Positions 1-9,266 are shown, counted from the stretch's first letter. The stretch is 64,000 nt of DNA from Dictyoglomus thermophilum H-6-12 (GCF_000020965.1 NC_011297.1:1364525-1428524), one strand, 5' to 3'. The notes: generated by a model not told the origin, from the letters alone. A program made the numbers and translations.

Positions 1-1718
1 GGTAATTTACTCCATCTCTCTTTCAAAAAATGAGCCACCATTTTAGGCTGTCTATTCCTTGTAAAAACCCCTTTCTTATTGCCCACTACCCTCGTTATAC
101 TCTGTTTCGTCATAAAATCAGCAAAATTCCAAATATGCTCTCCCACAACAAAATCAAGCCTGTCAAGAACTCCCACAAATCTTTTAATCATCTCTTGTTG
201 ATACTCCTCTGTAAACATTAAGGGAGGATCAGAATGAAATCCAGAAATAGCATCTGCCCCGAACTCAGAGAGAATTATCGGCTTTCTGTATAATTCATAC
301 CACTCTCTAAGATCTCTTTCAAGTTGATATTCAATAACACTTAAATCTCCCGAATCGGTATACCATGAATAGTATCTATTAACACATATCACATCAACAT
401 ATTTACTTACTTTCGTCTCACTTGCCTTAGTATTTTCTACTATGGTTATTGGTCTTGTAGGATCGAGCCTTCTTGTTTCCTCTATAACTCTCCTAAAATA
501 TTCCTCTGCTCCATCTTCGTAAGTTGCCGCCTCATTAGCTACGCTCCACATAATTACACTCGGATGATTTTTATCCCTCGCTATAAGTTCCCTCATAATT
601 TCTAAATGATGCTCTAATGTCTTTCCATCAACCCTTCCTTCAGTAAAAACTTTTTCATTACGGTTCCATAAATTTAACCCAACAGCTGGAGCTTCCTCAA
701 TAACAGCTATCCCATATTGGTCAGCAAGGAAAAGTATCTCCTCGCTATAGGGATAGTGAGAGGTTCTAAAAGAGTTTGCCCCTATCCATTTCAATAAATT
801 AAAATCTTTAATGTTAATAACTTGATCTAAACCTTTTCCCCTTATATCTGAGTCCTCATGCTTACCAAAACCCTTAAAGTAAAATGGTTTCTCATTTATA
901 AGAAACTGTTTTCCCTCTACTCTTACCGTCCTTATTCCTATGTCCATTCTATAAATATCAAAGTTGTCTTTTTCCAAAAGTTTAATCTCTAAATTATATA
1001 GATAAGGATTTCCAGGCTCCCATAATTTTGGATTTTTTACCTCTAAAACTCCTGATTTACCAAAATTCTCTGCTACTATATTTTTATCTTTATCTCTTAA
1101 AATAACTTGAAAATTATTACCTTCACTTTCAATACTGTACTTTACCAATGCAGAATTATTACTTAGTTCAGTAATAACAGAAAAATCTTTAATATATACC
1201 TTAGGAGTGGTATATATTACCACAGGCCTGTGAATTCCAGAGTAATTAAAAAAATCAAAATAATAATTCAAAACCTTATATCCTTTAGGATGCATTTCGT
1301 CCTCAATAACTTTTAATTCTCCAGGAGGAAGAACATCCCAAGTTAAAGTGTTGTCTACCATAATTTCTATAATATTTTCTTGTCCATAATTTACAAATTT
1401 AGAGATCTCTGCCTCGAAAGGAAGAAATCCTCCTTTGTGTTTAGTCACTAAATTACCATTTACATAAACCTCAGAAAAATGAGCTGCTGCTCCCACCCTC
1501 AAAAAAATATTTCTTTCTTTCCAATAAACCGGTATAAAGAAGGATTTTTTATAATATACTCTGCCAACATAATCTCTTAAATTAATATCTTGTGTGATGT
1601 CGTTAAAACTTGCAGGAACTGGCATGAGGATATAATTTTTATCAGATTCGGTTCTAAACTCCCACACTCCTGACAAATCCTTTACCTCTCTTGTTTCACT
1701 CTCTTTAGGATAAAGCAT
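1..1718 (-). CDS. uidA: Beta-glucuronidase, GH2 (3' end cut by window edge)
   Basis: Retaining glycoside hydrolase that should release glucuronic acid from beta-glucuronides. Reading frame is open from an ATG at 1718, preceded by GGAGG at 1726-1730, to the left edge (572 codons). The N-terminal half is a GH2 sugar-binding/Ig-like layout; the C-terminal half is the TIM barrel. The acid/base is E396 in the motif WSVANEA and the nucleophile is E485 in ILSEF, an 89-residue spacing like that of E. coli UidA (413/504). The last visible residues match the end of the UidA family (TRNRQPK followed by a helix ending ERWSKL), so only about 10-25 residues are missing. No signal peptide, so cytoplasmic. 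It is divergent from the ArsR gene; other GH2 activities (galactosidase) are less likely given the UidA-like tail. Confidence 0.88.
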   Translation of the reverse strand, partial: MLYPKESETREVKDLSGVWEFRTESDKNYILMPVPASFNDITQDINLRDYVGRVYYKKSFFIPVYWKERNIFLRVGAAAHFSEVYVNGNLVTKHKGGFLPFEAEISKFVNYGQENIIEIMVDNTLTWDVLPPGELKVIEDEMHPKGYKVLNYYFDFFNYSGIHRPVVIYTTPKVYIKDFSVITELSNNSALVKYSIESEGNNFQVILRDKDKNIVAENFGKSGVLEVKNPKLWEPGNPYLYNLEIKLLEKDNFDIYRMDIGIRTVRVEGKQFLINEKPFYFKGFGKHEDSDIRGKGLDQVINIKDFNLLKWIGANSFRTSHYPYSEEILFLADQYGIAVIEEAPAVGLNLWNRNEKVFTEGRVDGKTLEHHLEIMRELIARDKNHPSVIMWSVANEAATYEDGAEEYFRRVIEETRRLDPTRPITIVENTKASETKVSKYVDVICVNRYYSWYTDSGDLSVIEYQLERDLREWYELYRKPIILSEFGADAISGFHSDPPLMFTEEYQQEMIKRFVGVLDRLDFVVGEHIWNFADFMTKQSITRVVGNKKGVFTRNRQPKMVAHFLKERWSKL

Positions 1719-1760
1719 CTTTCCGCCTCCATAAAGTTAAATAAATTATTTTACAATGAA

Positions 1761-1769
1761 ATTATACCA
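1761..1769 (-). promoter_or_regulatory. Extended -10 promoter element of the beta-glucuronidase gene
   Basis: On the minus strand the sequence reads TGGTATAAT, an extended -10 (TGN plus TATAAT), about 43-51 bases upstream of the ATG at 1718. No good -35 hexamer is visible at 17 bases. Confidence 0.4.
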
Positions 1770-1837
1770 AAAAGTTAATATTTTTTAATTTTTTATGTTA
1801 AAATATGCTTACTTGGTTAAGGAAGGAGGGTCGAATT

Positions 1838-2149
1838 ATGACCAAAAAAGAAGATTACATATCCTTATCTGATGAAGCCTTGCAAAATATGAGTGACATA
1901 TTGAAAATTCTTGCGCACCCTTTAAGGATAAAATTGATATTCATCTTAGCTCAAAATCCTGCAACCGTTTCAGATCTTCTTAAAATACTCGATGTTAGAC
2001 AGCCCAATCTTTCTCAGCACCTAACTTTGTTGAAAAGAGTCAAGCTCTTAAAAACAAGAAGAGAAGGGAAATCAGTATATTACCTATTATCACATCCTGA
2101 GATTAAAGATCTCCTTGAAAAGATAAATGAAATAACAAAAGAAATCTAA
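1838..2149 (+). CDS. ArsR-family winged-helix repressor
   Basis: 103-residue DNA-binding regulator. The body has the ArsR fold: a helix with the motif LAHPLRIKLIF, a recognition-helix region around VRQPNLSQHLTLLK and the beta-wing RREGKSVYYLL. There is no cysteine at all, so it lacks the ELCVC metal site of ArsR/CadC and probably senses something else. An upstream in-frame ATG at 1805 exists, but GGAGGG at 1825-1830 supports the ATG at 1838. The DUF554 membrane gene follows after 10 bases, so the two are probably co-transcribed. The divergent gene is the beta-glucuronidase; whether this protein controls it is inference from position only. Confidence 0.85.
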   Translation: MTKKEDYISLSDEALQNMSDILKILAHPLRIKLIFILAQNPATVSDLLKILDVRQPNLSQHLTLLKRVKLLKTRREGKSVYYLLSHPEIKDLLEKINEITKEI

Positions 2150-2159
2150 GGGTAAGATT

Positions 2160-2834
2160 ATGGGGACCATATTCAACTCTATCGCAGTAATTATTGGAGG
2201 ATTAATAGGTACCATATTTAAGAAAAGGATACCTGAAAGTCTTCAAAAACTATTAATGGATTCTCTCGGTTTGATATGTCTTCCTCTTGGAATGGGGATG
2301 GCTATAAAGGGAGAAAAGTTCCTTGCCTTGGTTTTTAGCATAGTAGTAGGAGCAATTATTGGAGAACTTCTTAAGATACATGATGGACTTGAAAAACTTT
2401 CCTTAGAAGTAGAAAAGAGGTTTGCAAGAGAACAAAATACATTTGCAAAAGGCTTTCTAACAGCTACACTTCTTTACTGCATAGGCCCTATGACTATTAT
2501 GGGCTCACTACAAGATGGTCTTGGACAAACTCCTCAAATTCTATATACTAAAGCTCTACTTGATGGAACTGCCTCTATTGCTCTTGCCTCAGCCCTTGGA
2601 GTAGGTGTTATATTTTCCTCCATCTCAGTGCTTATCGTTCAAGGAGGTATAACTTTATTTGCTAAGGTTATAAGTCCTTTATTTACCCCCATAGTGATTC
2701 AGGAAATGACAGCCGTAGGAGGAGTACTAATACTAGGTATTGCTCTAAATCTACTAAATATAAAGCAAATAAAAGTAGCAAATCTTCTACCAGCTTTATT
2801 TCTAATTCCTATATTTATTCATATATTCCCCTAA
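2160..2834 (+). CDS. DUF554 family integral membrane protein
   Basis: 224-residue, very hydrophobic protein of the DUF554 (YdfK/YqgA-like) family, function unknown. It begins with the typical glycine-rich first segment (IAVIIGGLIGTIF) followed by LPLGMGMAI, and has about six to seven membrane segments, including a central CIGPMTIMGSLQDGL stretch characteristic of the family. It follows the ArsR gene by 10 bases. Its stop codon overlaps the stop of the convergent LUD gene, leaving no space for a terminator. Confidence 0.82.
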   Translation: MGTIFNSIAVIIGGLIGTIFKKRIPESLQKLLMDSLGLICLPLGMGMAIKGEKFLALVFSIVVGAIIGELLKIHDGLEKLSLEVEKRFAREQNTFAKGFLTATLLYCIGPMTIMGSLQDGLGQTPQILYTKALLDGTASIALASALGVGVIFSSISVLIVQGGITLFAKVISPLFTPIVIQEMTAVGGVLILGIALNLLNIKQIKVANLLPALFLIPIFIHIFP

Positions 2835-3472
2835 AAACCTAAATCCTCATTAACTAATATAACAGTAAAAGGAGTCCTTGCAGGGGGAGCCTCAAGTATA
2901 GTAGTTATTCTACATATCCTTTTTGGATGATTACAATCCACACAATATCCCTCTTCAGCACAAGGGAGCTCCAATCTCAACCTTCTTGCATTAAGAGGCG
3001 TAACTACATTTTTAATCCTCCATATAGCAGTCTCTAAATTTATTACAAGCTTATTTCTTCCCACCACTACGATTACCTTCTTAGGGCCAAAGATCTGAGC
3101 TGCAACTCTATTTCCTATAGCTTCCATATTTACAATTTCTCCTGAAAAGGTCAGTGCATTTACACTAGATAAAAATACATCTGAAATTAGTTCTTGTCGC
3201 CTTATCTCAAGGTCTTCTTCGGGAGATAAACCTTCCTTCCAATGGTGTATTACCTTATTCCCCCTCTTTTCAAGCTCTTCTATTACGCCAATTTCTCTTA
3301 TAGTTATACTTCCACCAATTCCTACGGTGGCATTTTCAGGAATTAACTTGAGCACTATATTTTTTGCTTCTTCCCTATTTTCTACCAAGAAAACATCGTA
3401 TCCTCTCTCCTTTAAGATTTCTGCGGTCCTTTTTAACTGTTTCTCTGTAAGCCAAACTTTAATATCCTTCAT
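2831..3472 (-). CDS. LUD-domain protein (lactate utilisation / DUF162 family)
   Basis: 213 residues. The single LUD (DUF162, LutC/YkgG-like) domain shows the family glycine motif GIGGSITIREIG and the C-terminal cysteines CAEEGYCVDCNHPKRIC. The second region resembles the part of these proteins that sits with iron-sulfur partners, but no LutA/LutB homologue is nearby. The ATG at 3472 is chosen because GGAGG lies 7 bases upstream; a TTG at 3478 is one base from the same site and too close. It is last in the larB-larC-guaA operon (23 bases after guaA). A role in lactate metabolism is suggested by family and by the lar genes but is not shown. Confidence 0.8.
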   Translation of the reverse strand: MKDIKVWLTEKQLKRTAEILKERGYDVFLVENREEAKNIVLKLIPENATVGIGGSITIREIGVIEELEKRGNKVIHHWKEGLSPEEDLEIRRQELISDVFLSSVNALTFSGEIVNMEAIGNRVAAQIFGPKKVIVVVGRNKLVINLETAIWRIKNVVTPLNARRLRLELPCAEEGYCVDCNHPKRICRITTILEAPPARTPFTVILVNEDLGF

Positions 3473-3495
3473 ATTCAATCCTCCTTATAAAAATT

Positions 3496-5019
3496 TTATT
3501 CCCATTCAATAGTAGCAGGTGGCTTATCAGTAAGATCATATACCACTCTATTTATACCTGAAACCTCATTGGTTATTCTTCTTGCTATTCTTCCAAGTAT
3601 CTCATAAGGCACCTCAACAAAATTTGCAGTCATTCCATCCTCACTCTTTACAACCCTAAGAGCAATAACATATTCGTAAGATCTAAAATCGCCTTTGACT
3701 CCGACTGTTTTTATGGGAAGTAAAACTGCAAAAGACTGCCATATTTCATCATACTTTTCCCATTTTTTTATCTCCTCCATCAAGATACAATCAGCTTTTC
3801 TCAAAAGCTCCAATTTATCCCTTGTAACTTCTCCTAAAATTCTTACAGCAAGTCCTGGCCCTGGAAAAGGTTGTCTCTTTATAATATTCTCAGGAAGTCC
3901 TAAAATTTCCGCAATTCTCCTTACCTCATCTTTAAACAGATACCTAAAGGGTTCAATCAACTCAAAACCAAGCTCTTCAGGTAGTCCTCCCACATTATGA
4001 TGAGTCTTTATCTTAGCAGCCATTCCAGTATGAGAAGCAGCACTTTCTATAACATCAGGATAAAGGGTACCTTGAGCAAGAAACTTAAAAGGACCTCTCT
4101 TTTTTGCCTCCTCCTTAAATACCTCCACAAATTCATGTCCAATAATCTTTCTCTTTTCCTCAGGATCTACAACTCCCTTTAACTTCTCAAGAAATCTTTC
4201 TTCTGCATCAACCACCACAAGATTAACTCCAAGTCTCTTTAATACTTCTGTTACCTCTTCTTTTTCTCCCATTCTCAACAATCCGTGATCTACAAATATA
4301 GCAGTAAGCTTATCACCAACAGCTCTTTGCAACAGAACCGCAAGAGTTGTAGAATCAACCCCACCACTTACTGCAAGAAGCACCCTATTTTCTCCAATTT
4401 GTTTCCTTATCTCTTCTATTTTTTCTTCTACAAACCTACCAAGATTCCAGTTTTTCTCAGCTCCACAAATCTTAAAGGCAAAATTCTCAATGATTAATTG
4501 TCCCTTTTCAGTGTGAGAAACTTCAGGATGAAACTGTACAGCAAAGAAAGGCTTTTCTAAAGACTGTGCACCGGCAATAAAACCATTTTCCGAAATAGCT
4601 GTAACTACAAAATCTTCAGGAAGCCTTGTTACCACATCGTGATGGCTCATCCACACTTTTTCTTCTTTCTCCAACCCCTCAAACAAGACAGATTCTTTAA
4701 CTATCTTTATCCTTGTAAGACCAAATTCACCTTTTTCCCCTTTCTTCACTTCACCTCCTAAAAATTTAGCCATTAACTGAAAACCAAAACAGATCCCTAA
4801 AATAGGAATATCACCATTAAATATCTCATTATCAAGTTCTAATTCAGTATTATATACACTGTTAGGTCCTCCCGAGAGTACTATTCCCTTTACTCCTTTC
4901 TCATTTAAAAAAGAATATTTCACATTAGGAGGATAAATTTCTGAATACACTCCTAATTCTCTAAATCTCCTTGCAATAAGCTGAGTATACTGGGAACCAA
5001 AATCAATAACCGCAATCAT
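3496..5019 (-). CDS. guaA: GMP synthase (glutamine-hydrolysing)
   Basis: 507 residues, full length for the family. Converts XMP to GMP with ATP and glutamine in the cytoplasm. Order: class I glutamine amidotransferase domain (1 to about 185) with nucleophile Cys in GICFGFQ and the His/Glu of FHPEVSHT; the ATP pyrophosphatase domain with P-loop AVSGGVDSTT; and the C-terminal dimerisation domain ending PPATIEWE. Start ATG follows larC by 4 bases, so the gene is translated from the lar operon message. Placement with nickel-cofactor genes is odd; see findings. Confidence 0.96.
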   Translation of the reverse strand: MIAVIDFGSQYTQLIARRFRELGVYSEIYPPNVKYSFLNEKGVKGIVLSGGPNSVYNTELELDNEIFNGDIPILGICFGFQLMAKFLGGEVKKGEKGEFGLTRIKIVKESVLFEGLEKEEKVWMSHHDVVTRLPEDFVVTAISENGFIAGAQSLEKPFFAVQFHPEVSHTEKGQLIIENFAFKICGAEKNWNLGRFVEEKIEEIRKQIGENRVLLAVSGGVDSTTLAVLLQRAVGDKLTAIFVDHGLLRMGEKEEVTEVLKRLGVNLVVVDAEERFLEKLKGVVDPEEKRKIIGHEFVEVFKEEAKKRGPFKFLAQGTLYPDVIESAASHTGMAAKIKTHHNVGGLPEELGFELIEPFRYLFKDEVRRIAEILGLPENIIKRQPFPGPGLAVRILGEVTRDKLELLRKADCILMEEIKKWEKYDEIWQSFAVLLPIKTVGVKGDFRSYEYVIALRVVKSEDGMTANFVEVPYEILGRIARRITNEVSGINRVVYDLTDKPPATIEWE

Positions 5020-5023
5020 ATCC

Positions 5024-6184
5024 CTACTCCCTCTCCATTAGTTTTTCAATCTCCAAAATTACATCCTTTAAAGGGATATTCTCTCTTTCTGCAATACTCT
5101 TACAGTCTTCATATTCAGGATAGGCCTTTCTTATTCCATTAATATTTGCTACCTTTATTCTTACCTTACCCCACTTTGTTTCTATTTCCTTTATTTCCCT
5201 TGGCATTATTTTCTTGTCTACGTAAATTTTTCTTATACCAAGAGTTGTTGTCTCCCTAAATATCACCTCAGAAAGCCTTTCTTCCATAACTAAAGGAGCT
5301 ATAACACTAAGTAAAATACCCGGCCTTCCCTTCTTCATATACACTGGTGTCAAAAATACGTCCAGTGCTCCTTCTTTAAAAAGCTTTTCTACTAAGTAAC
5401 CAAAAATCTGCGGATTCATATCATCTATATTGGTTTCTAACACTATATTTCTCTCTTTAACAGTACTTTCTACTAATTCTCCTACATACACCCTAAGAAG
5501 GTTAGGAAAAGAAAAGTCTTTCTTTCCACACCCATAACCAATCTTATCAACCCTTATGGGAGGCAATTCTTGAACAAAATTTGCTACAGTAGATATAATA
5601 GCTGCACCAGTAGGAGTAACAAGTTCCCCTTCTCGGCCATCTTTGTATACCGGAATTCCTCTAAGTATCTCTAAAGTGGCTGGTGCAGGAACAGGTATAG
5701 TCCCATGAGCAGTATTAACAAATCCGCTTCCAAGAGGAAGAGGAGAAGAGTAAATCTCTTCAACTTCTAACATCTCTAATAAAATGAGAGATCCTAAGAC
5801 ATCAATAATCGTATCTAAAGCCCCAATCTCATGAAAATGAACTTCGTCTATAGGCTGGTTATGAATTTTGGCTTCCGCTTCAGCAATTTTATAAAAAATA
5901 TTTTTTGCCTTAGTTTTTATATTTTCAGAAAGCCCACTTTCATCTACGATTTTTAAAAGATCTTCCAGATGTCGATGAGAATGGTGATCGTCAATAATTA
6001 TATTAACATCTGTTCCCCATATGCTATTCTTCTGCTTCTTAGAAATTTCAATTTTATATCCCTTTACAGGAATTTTATTAAGTTCAGTTTTCCACTTTTC
6101 CACATCTATTCCTAAATCTATTAAAGCTCCAAGTATCATATCTCCACTTATTCCTGAAAAACAATCAAAATACAATGCTTTCAT
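5024..6184 (-). CDS. larC: Nickel insertion protein LarC (nickel-pincer cofactor biosynthesis)
   Basis: 386 residues. LarC is a CTP-dependent cyclometallase that inserts Ni into the pyridinium thiocarboxylate ligand made by LarB and LarE, giving the cofactor of lactate racemase and related LarA-like enzymes. Seen: N-terminal [11 protein letters not shown], the histidine-rich linker [26 protein letters not shown], and a C-terminal ferredoxin-like domain beginning near [10 protein letters not shown]. Here it is a single intact ORF, unlike the frameshifted larC1/larC2 of some lactobacilli. It overlaps larB by 4 bases. Neither larA nor larE is in the window. Confidence 0.9.
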   Translation of the reverse strand: MKALYFDCFSGISGDMILGALIDLGIDVEKWKTELNKIPVKGYKIEISKKQKNSIWGTDVNIIIDDHHSHRHLEDLLKIVDESGLSENIKTKAKNIFYKIAEAEAKIHNQPIDEVHFHEIGALDTIIDVLGSLILLEMLEVEEIYSSPLPLGSGFVNTAHGTIPVPAPATLEILRGIPVYKDGREGELVTPTGAAIISTVANFVQELPPIRVDKIGYGCGKKDFSFPNLLRVYVGELVESTVKERNIVLETNIDDMNPQIFGYLVEKLFKEGALDVFLTPVYMKKGRPGILLSVIAPLVMEERLSEVIFRETTTLGIRKIYVDKKIMPREIKEIETKWGKVRIKVANINGIRKAYPEYEDCKSIAERENIPLKDVILEIEKLMERE

Positions 6185-6939
6185 TTTTTATTCTCCTCCA
6201 CCATTAAATTTATCATGTTTGCTAAATAACCTGCTGAAAATCCATTATCTATATTCACCACTGCAATACCAGGTACACAACTATTTAGCATGGTCAACAA
6301 AGCAGAAAGCCCATTAAAATTAGCTCCATATCCTACACTAGTAGGCACAGCAATTATAGGTTTTGCCACCAATCCTCCCACCACCGAAGGTAAAGCACCT
6401 TCCATACCAGCAACTACTATGACCACATTGGCTGAATAAAACTTATCAATCTGATCTATTAATCTATGTAATCCAGCAACTCCCACATCATATATCCTCT
6501 CCACATTGCTCCCCATAATCTCTGCCGTCACTGCCGCTTCTTCTGCTACGGGTAAATCTGCCGTTCCTGCACAAGCAACTACAATTTTACCCTTTTTCTC
6601 CACATCTTCCCTGAGTACAGCTATAATCCTTGCCCTATCAAAATAAACTGCATCAGGAATACGTTCTTTTAAACTCTTGTAAACCTCATAAGTTGCCCTT
6701 GTAGCTATAACTCTATTATTAACTTTTAGCAACTCTAACATTATATTTATCACTTGATCAGTAGTTTTACCCTGAGAAAAAATTACCTCTGGGAACCCCT
6801 TTATCAAACCTCTCAAATGATCCACTTTAGCATATCCAAGATCCTGATAAGGTAAAATTCTAAGTTCATCTATAGCTCTATCTATTGAAATTTCACCAGA
6901 TTTTACCTTCTCAAGTAGTTCTTTTAATCTCTCTCTCAT
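6181..6939 (-). CDS. larB: LarB, nickel-pincer cofactor carboxylase/hydrolase (PurE-like)
   Basis: 252 residues. LarB carboxylates and dephospho-hydrolyses nicotinic acid adenine dinucleotide, the first step of the nickel-pincer cofactor. Seen: N-terminal helical segment with [19 protein letters not shown], then a PurE/AIR-carboxylase-like domain ([39 protein letters not shown]) and a late conserved cysteine in [16 protein letters not shown]. An ORF extension to 7008 exists, but the ATG at 6939 has AAGGAG upstream and starts the family-typical sequence. First gene of the operon larB-larC-guaA-LUD; its upstream region carries an exact tandem repeat (6994-7025). Confidence 0.9.
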   Translation of the reverse strand: MRERLKELLEKVKSGEISIDRAIDELRILPYQDLGYAKVDHLRGLIKGFPEVIFSQGKTTDQVINIMLELLKVNNRVIATRATYEVYKSLKERIPDAVYFDRARIIAVLREDVEKKGKIVVACAGTADLPVAEEAAVTAEIMGSNVERIYDVGVAGLHRLIDQIDKFYSANVVIVVAGMEGALPSVVGGLVAKPIIAVPTSVGYGANFNGLSALLTMLNSCVPGIAVVNIDNGFSAGYLANMINLMVEENKK

Positions 6940-6972
6940 CCCAATTCTCCTTTCTGTTAATTTTAAATATCT

Positions 6973-6978
6973 ATTATA
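6973..6978 (-). promoter_or_regulatory. Probable -10 box of the larB operon
   Basis: TATAAT on the minus strand, 34 bases upstream of the larB ATG. The hexamer 17 bases further upstream (TATACT, 6996-7001) is not a good -35 and lies inside the tandem repeat at 6994-7025, suggesting dependence on, or blocking by, a bound regulator. Confidence 0.4.
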
Positions 6979-6993
6979 CAAGATAAATTTTTT

Positions 6994-7025
6994 CAAGTAT
7001 AAATACAAACAAGTATAAATACAAA
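6994..7025. repeat. Exact 16-bp tandem direct repeat between divergent genes
   Basis: CAAGTATAAATACAAA occurs twice head to tail (6994-7009 and 7010-7025) with no mismatch. It sits between larB (minus) and the small cysteine protein gene (plus) and overlaps the expected -35 zone of larB. A regulator binding site is the likely role. Confidence 0.6.
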
Positions 7026-7076
7026 AGTGATAAAATATTATTTAAGGAGTAAAAAGAGCAAAGGGGGTGTGTTTAT

Positions 7077-7208
7077 ATGACAGAGGAAAGAAAATGTAAA
7101 AATTGTAAATTCTTTCAACCTAATCCTAACGATCCTTCCCGTGGAACTTGTTTTGGGCTTCCTGTAAAAGCTGATAACAGCTGTCCTCAATTTGTTGCTA
7201 AATCTTAA
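7077..7208 (+). CDS. Small four-cysteine protein, probably metal or Fe-S binding
   Basis: 43 residues with a good ribosome site (AAGGGGGTG, 7061-7069) before the ATG. Cysteines fall as CKNC, then 15 residues later C in RGTCFG, then C in NSCPQF. This spacing and the motifs CxxCxFF, GTCFG and CPQF resemble the small HiPIP-like subunits of glycyl-radical enzymes (BssB/HpdC type) and other tiny Fe-S proteins; no glycyl-radical enzyme is adjacent, so that is only a resemblance. An AT-rich extended -10 (TGATAAAAT, 7028-7036) lies upstream. The last 11 bases overlap the end of the convergent 688-residue gene. Confidence 0.68.
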   Translation: MTEERKCKNCKFFQPNPNDPSRGTCFGLPVKADNSCPQFVAKS

Positions 7209-9264
7209 AAACTACCTTCTCAATGTATATCTCTGCCTTGCTTGCTAATTCTTTAAGAAATTCTGGTGAAAGTAAATATAGAATAATGGTATAAGGCCTA
7301 TAATTCAAATATTTAAGAGATTTTTCAAATTGGAGGAGGCTCCTCAAAAGTACAGCAAAAAGAAATAGGATCTTATACTCTAAAAATTCCCTCTCTTCAA
7401 AAAGCTCCTTTGGAGCCTCCTCTTTTTTCATTTTTATCTCATCTATTATCTTTCTGCGTTCCTCAACCAAGTTCTGTAGCATCTTCAAAAAACTCTCAGG
7501 AAGATTTAATCTCTGAAACTCCCTATTATATCCTTTTTCTTTCAGCTTACTCAGTAATTTATAGCTTCTATCTGAAAGATCCATAAGTCCTTTTTCCCAT
7601 AAAATTATATTGGCAAGATGAAAATATTGTCCTGCCTCAAGACCTTTTATCAACTCAAGCACTTTTTCAGCCTCTTCTACTTTTCCTCTCCAAATACTAG
7701 AAAATTCTTTTGCAGATATCTCCGTCTCACCAATATATAAACTTAAAAACCTTGGCAACTTAAACTTCAGATCTCCTAAAAACCTAAGGTTATCAAGCAA
7801 ATTTAGATTTATCCTCAAAAGATGACTTTCAGGTATATCTTTAATTTCCTTTTTCAACTCACCTAAGAAATAATCTACCATAGGTGCATACTTAGAGCCT
7901 TCTTCAGGTACCGCAAGAACCCTTGGAATTCTTCTCATTTCAGCCATAAAAGGACCTGCTTTTCCAATAAGAGCAAAACCATTAGGAAATTTATTAGATA
8001 ATACAAGGGAAGTCAAAAAATCTCTTGCATTTTTAATATTTCTTGTACTCGTAATGGTCTCCGATGAACAATGAGGCGAAAACAATCTAATGTGAGCTTC
8101 CTGATCTGTATTTTTAATTTCTATATTACATCTTGTTAAAATATTTCTCCCGTTATGCTTGGTAAAAACTTCAAGAAAATACGGAGGTTGAAAAACATTA
8201 TTTTTTATATGAAATCTCTTTAAAGGTAATTTGGCTTTATTCAATGCAGTATTATATGCTCTTGCAAAAGTTTCAGGACTTCTTAATAACAAATCAAAAA
8301 AGTAATAAAAATCTTTATTTTCATAATCTTCTAAGTTCCTAATCTTAAGCATCTCTGAGGTCTTATCAAAATATACCTCAATACCTGTCACATCTTTTAT
8401 AATAAAGTTAGCCATCTTTATTTGAAAATCAGCTATAGAAATCTCTTCTTTCAATAATTCTAAAGCATGGTTCCTTATCCTCCTAGCTCTTTCAAGTATC
8501 TCCTTTCTCTTTTCTCTATCTCTTACCTGCTTTAAAATCCCTCTAACTCCAGTAATAAATAACTTAGCTAAGTGTCTTTTAAGTTCTTCGTTAATGTATA
8601 CACTGGAAAGACTTATTTCCTCAGGATATTTAGGTACGACTCCATACCACCCTAAAGATTTAGAAAAGAGATAATAAATTTCTGCTTTTGGATTTCTACA
8701 AAAGTATTTTCTCAATGACTCTTTATTAGCAATAGGGCCAATTTTAGTTACCTGAGAATAATTCTCATAATTCAAGGGAAAACCCAGATCCTCCAAGGCC
8801 TTAACGAATTCTTCATCCTTCCTTAAGTTTTCTTTATAATCTTTCCATGAATCTGCGATCCATGACAACTGGAAATTTAAATTTTTATATTCAGAGGGCT
8901 CTATAGGAACCCCATAAAAAAGTCCATATGTTATATCTTGGTTTATATAAACTGCGCCTGTTAGCTTTCCTGCATAATCTTCAGTTATGACATATCTATT
9001 ATTATCTTCATAAAAGGGAATAAGACGATGATCACCAGTACCAAGTTTCTCATCATGTAAAAAAGGCCTAAAAGGAAAGCTATCTCTCAATCTAAAATAG
9101 ATTGCTAAATCAGTTAGAATGGCATCCCAAAGTAGATTTTGATCTCCTTTATATACTACTCCTATATTCTCGCCTTTTAAGAGAGAAACTAAATCCTCCG
9201 TACACTTAAATTTTAAAGTATAAAAATTTTCATCTTCGCGAATTATATTTTTACAGGAAATCAT
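7198..9264 (-). CDS. Unrecognised 688-residue cytoplasmic protein
   Basis: I do not recognise this protein. It has no signal peptide and no convincing membrane segment. The first 150 residues are mixed and aromatic-rich (a stretch with GTGDHRLIPFYEDNNRY); residues about 230-290 and 540-650 are strongly helical and charged, with possible coiled coils (VEEAEKVLELIKG, ERRKIIDEIKMKKEEAP). The start ATG is 2 bases after the gyrB stop, so it is the last gene of the dnaN-recF-gyrB operon and is probably translated with gyrase. That context hints at a DNA-related or housekeeping role but proves none. Base composition matches its neighbours. Confidence 0.75.
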   Translation of the reverse strand: MISCKNIIREDENFYTLKFKCTEDLVSLLKGENIGVVYKGDQNLLWDAILTDLAIYFRLRDSFPFRPFLHDEKLGTGDHRLIPFYEDNNRYVITEDYAGKLTGAVYINQDITYGLFYGVPIEPSEYKNLNFQLSWIADSWKDYKENLRKDEEFVKALEDLGFPLNYENYSQVTKIGPIANKESLRKYFCRNPKAEIYYLFSKSLGWYGVVPKYPEEISLSSVYINEELKRHLAKLFITGVRGILKQVRDREKRKEILERARRIRNHALELLKEEISIADFQIKMANFIIKDVTGIEVYFDKTSEMLKIRNLEDYENKDFYYFFDLLLRSPETFARAYNTALNKAKLPLKRFHIKNNVFQPPYFLEVFTKHNGRNILTRCNIEIKNTDQEAHIRLFSPHCSSETITSTRNIKNARDFLTSLVLSNKFPNGFALIGKAGPFMAEMRRIPRVLAVPEEGSKYAPMVDYFLGELKKEIKDIPESHLLRINLNLLDNLRFLGDLKFKLPRFLSLYIGETEISAKEFSSIWRGKVEEAEKVLELIKGLEAGQYFHLANIILWEKGLMDLSDRSYKLLSKLKEKGYNREFQRLNLPESFLKMLQNLVEERRKIIDEIKMKKEEAPKELFEEREFLEYKILFLFAVLLRSLLQFEKSLKYLNYRPYTIILYLLSPEFLKELASKAEIYIEKVVFKI

Positions 9265-9266
9265 AA

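Noticed and set aside
3695..4497. Plus-strand open frames inside guaA
   Set aside because: They are antisense shadows of a highly conserved gene, without ribosome sites or recognisable domains. The same reasoning removes the other antisense frames throughout the window.
3496..5019. guaA as a mis-called larE in the lar operon
   Set aside because: It contains a full glutamine amidotransferase domain and the GMP synthase C-terminal domain, which LarE lacks.
5024..6184. Programmed frameshift in larC as in lactobacilli
   Set aside because: The gene is one uninterrupted 386-codon frame containing both halves.
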